Origin: Obesumbacterium proteus
Lineage (GTDB): Bacteria > Pseudomonadota > Gammaproteobacteria > Enterobacterales > Enterobacteriaceae
NCBI RefSeq assembly: GCF_001586165.1
Contig: NZ_CP014608.1
Span: 4,092,001 to 4,156,000 of the forward strand
Direction of reading: 5' to 3'
DNA: 64,000 bases
The notes under the pieces are model-generated. The model did no database searches and was not told the DNA's origin. It saw only the letters and a program-made list of their open reading frames with translations. Position numbers and translations under genes: made by a program. Positions 62,434-64,000 of the stretch are shown in pieces. Every line of letters starts with the position of its first letter. Position 1 is the first letter of the stretch.

Positions 62434-62447
62434 TTGATACAAATCAA
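62434..62447. promoter_or_regulatory. FNR box upstream of narK
   Basis: TTGATACAAATCAA matches TTGAT-N4-ATCAA perfectly. It lies 62 bases before the narK ATG, the position expected for anaerobic activation. Confidence 0.92.
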
Positions 62448-62493
62448 GCCGCTGTAAGGTAGCAATTTAGCGAAATCAGCCATAACTCCCTTA

Positions 62494-62500
62494 ATGAGTA
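62494..62500 (-). promoter_or_regulatory. Candidate NarL heptamer
   Basis: Minus-strand TACTCAT matches the NarL heptamer TACYYMT, between narK and narX. A single heptamer occurs often by chance; the FNR box 50 bases away gives it weight. Confidence 0.45.
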
Positions 62501-62604
62501 GGCTATAATTATAAAAATATTTTCGAAGAATCATTCGTTTAAAGCTTTGAAAATTGAGCCTCGCCACGTGAGTGGCACAAGCAAATATTAAGGGTTACTT
62601 CCTT

Positions 62605-62611
62605 ATGGGTA
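62605..62611 (-). promoter_or_regulatory. Candidate NarL heptamer
   Basis: Minus-strand TACCCAT matches TACYYMT. It is about 165 bases upstream of the narK-proximal FNR box, resembling the remote NarL cluster of the E. coli narK promoter. Confidence 0.45.
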
Positions 62612-62687
62612 TGGGGTTATAGGCTAGGATGATTTAAAAAGGCTTTTCAAAGGTATCTTTCCCTTCTCCCCCAGCTGGTAGATTTTC

Positions 62688-64000
62688 ATGAAACATTTCT
62701 GTGCACGTTTTTCCATTGTCAGTCAGGTAGCCGTTTTGATGCTACTGCTTGGCATATGTGGTATTGCAGGAATGAGCGTTTCCAGCTGGATGGCACAGAG
62801 CATTCAAGGCAACGCGCATGCGATCAACACCTCTGGTGCGCTGAGAATGCAGAGCTACCGTCTACTTTCGATGGTACCGCTGAATGCCAATGCAGATAGC
62901 AAACGCTGCTTAGATGAATTAAATAACGATTTAAATAGCCCAGTGTTACTTGCAGCGGTCAAGGAAGAGCATCTCAACAAGCAGTTTTCCGCCCTACAAC
63001 AAGCTTGGCTGGGCGATCTGCGCCCCGCACTGCTTGCCGCACAGCATCCCGATGATGCGCGGGATAACGTGGCTAAATTTGTCGGCCACCTCGATGAGCT
63101 AGTCTCCGCCATCGACCATCAAACCGAACAGCGTTTGACGATGGTGAGCATGGTACAAAAGATTTTTATTATTCTGACGCTGTTATTGCTGGTTGGCACC
63201 GTGGTCTATTTACGTCGCCGATTACTCCACCCTTGGCGCCAACTGGTCAGCATGTCGCAGGCGATTGGACAAGGGAATTTCAGCCAGCGTTTTCAGCAGA
63301 CCGATCATCAGGATGAAATGGCTATTTTGGGTTCAACGCTGAACGCCATGTCGTCCGAACTTTCGCTGATGTATGGCAAACTCGAGCAGTTGGTCGAGCA
63401 GAAAACCACGGATTTGCAGAAGAAAAATCAGGTATTGTCGTATTTGTATCGCGCCAGCCGCCAGCTCCATTCGCGCGCGCCGCTATGTTCTCGTCTGCTA
63501 CCGGTGCTTACAGAGCTGCAAGAGCTCACACCGCTGCACTCGTTACAAATTCGCTTGTATGAAAACAACAGCGACGAGCAGTTTGACGAACTGAACTGCG
63601 TGGAAACACAACGTCCCAAGCACTGTCCCGATACGCATTGCGTGCAGTGTTTGAATCACACAGATCATGCCCCAAATAAACCCAGCTCTACCGTAAGCTG
63701 GAGCTTGAACGATCAAAGCGGCCGCTATGGTTTAATTTTGGCTCAGCTGCCTGAAGGCATGACGCTACAGCCCGAGCAAAAACAGCTGATGATGACGCTG
63801 TCCGAACAGATCACCAGCACGTTGGCCCTTGAGCAACAGGCCGACCAGCAACAACAGCTGGCGGTGATGGAAGAACGTTCTGCCATTGCCCGTGAGCTAC
63901 ACGACTCTATCGCCCAGTCGCTCTCATGCTTAAAGATGAAAATCAGCTATTTGCAGATGCAGTCCACGGCGTTGCCTGACAATATTCAAACCCAGCTGCA
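62688..64000 (+). CDS. narX: Nitrate/nitrite sensor kinase NarX, 3' end missing
   Basis: Inner-membrane sensor that phosphorylates NarL in nitrate. 437 codons are present of about 600. The first membrane helix is near residues 14-35, followed by the periplasmic P-box (GALRMQSYRLLSM), which binds nitrate and closely matches E. coli. The second helix is about 153-177. A HAMP region follows, then a cysteine-containing central module (four or five Cys between about residues 305 and 325). The kinase phosphoacceptor region is ERSAIARELHDSIAQSLS. The frame stays open to the window end. It is divergent from narK and presumably followed by narL. Confidence 0.95.
   Translation, partial: MKHFCARFSIVSQVAVLMLLLGICGIAGMSVSSWMAQSIQGNAHAINTSGALRMQSYRLLSMVPLNANADSKRCLDELNNDLNSPVLLAAVKEEHLNKQFSALQQAWLGDLRPALLAAQHPDDARDNVAKFVGHLDELVSAIDHQTEQRLTMVSMVQKIFIILTLLLLVGTVVYLRRRLLHPWRQLVSMSQAIGQGNFSQRFQQTDHQDEMAILGSTLNAMSSELSLMYGKLEQLVEQKTTDLQKKNQVLSYLYRASRQLHSRAPLCSRLLPVLTELQELTPLHSLQIRLYENNSDEQFDELNCVETQRPKHCPDTHCVQCLNHTDHAPNKPSSTVSWSLNDQSGRYGLILAQLPEGMTLQPEQKQLMMTLSEQITSTLALEQQADQQQQLAVMEERSAIARELHDSIAQSLSCLKMKISYLQMQSTALPDNIQTQL

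Noticed and set aside
1..64000. CRISPR arrays, tRNA or rRNA genes, complete insertion sequences, integrases
   Set aside because: Looked for on both strands; no regularly spaced repeats, cloverleaf-type genes, rRNA segments or transposase and integrase frames were seen.

Overview
The window looks like chromosome of a member of the Enterobacterales. Most proteins are close in length and sequence to Escherichia coli counterparts, but the gene order is a mosaic of several E. coli neighbourhoods with unfamiliar insertions. Hafnia, Obesumbacterium or a related genus would fit; this is inferred from protein similarity and synteny, not proven. There are no rRNA or tRNA genes, CRISPR arrays or complete insertion sequences. 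Both ends cut through genes: ppk at the left and narX at the right.

Layout. (1) 1-6.6 kb, phosphate and polyphosphate: ppk-ppx converge on phoB-phoR-pstS-like. (2) 6.8-11.8 kb, sbcDC nuclease. (3) 12-13 kb, a small AraC-type regulator and a DUF1294 membrane protein. (4) 13.2-20.5 kb, the fryBC-ypdFE-fryA phosphotransferase/peptidase operon with its convergent AraC regulator ypdC. (5) 20.5-26.2 kb, SOS-type sbmC, a citrate/tricarballylate symporter, mak, rdgC, ppnP and a doubly frameshifted aldo-keto reductase. Parts 1, 2 and 5 preserve the E. coli phoR-phoB-sbcD-sbcC-(araJ)-mak-rdgC-ppnP order. (6) 26.4-38.4 kb, mdtABC-mdtD-baeSR-yegP, the envelope-stress efflux locus, with a hairpin-rich insert splitting mdtC from mdtD. 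(7) 38.5-41.4 kb, an AT-rich accessory islet between yegP and trhP (yegQ). It holds a PAAR-domain protein with a hydrophobic C-terminus, an overlapping small membrane protein that looks like its immunity partner, and the stump of a mannose/sorbose-type PTS IIB gene. (8) 41.4-44.3 kb, trhP, the sRNA CyaR and yegS. (9) 44.6-50.6 kb, rspA-rspB-MFS-ydfI-rspR, a sugar-acid catabolic cluster sitting where E. coli carries the gat genes. (10) 50.8-52.8 kb, fbaB and a LysR regulator. (11) 53-64 kb, the narGHJI operon, an orphan secreted protein gene on the opposite strand, narK, and the start of divergent narX, with clear FNR boxes before narG and narK.

How the genes work together. PhoBR controls phosphate starvation and lies beside the polyphosphate enzymes. 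FryABC phosphorylates an unknown sugar alongside two aminopeptidases. BaeSR drives the MdtABC pump. The rsp cluster could convert L-gulonate or fructuronate through mannonate to 2-keto-3-deoxygluconate. NarX senses nitrate, NarK moves nitrate and nitrite, and NarGHI respires nitrate.

Most novel items: the PAAR effector and putative immunity pair, a modular inverted-repeat element present twice (phoR-phoB and beside narK), the structured insert inside mdtABCD, and the secreted-protein gene embedded in the nar locus.
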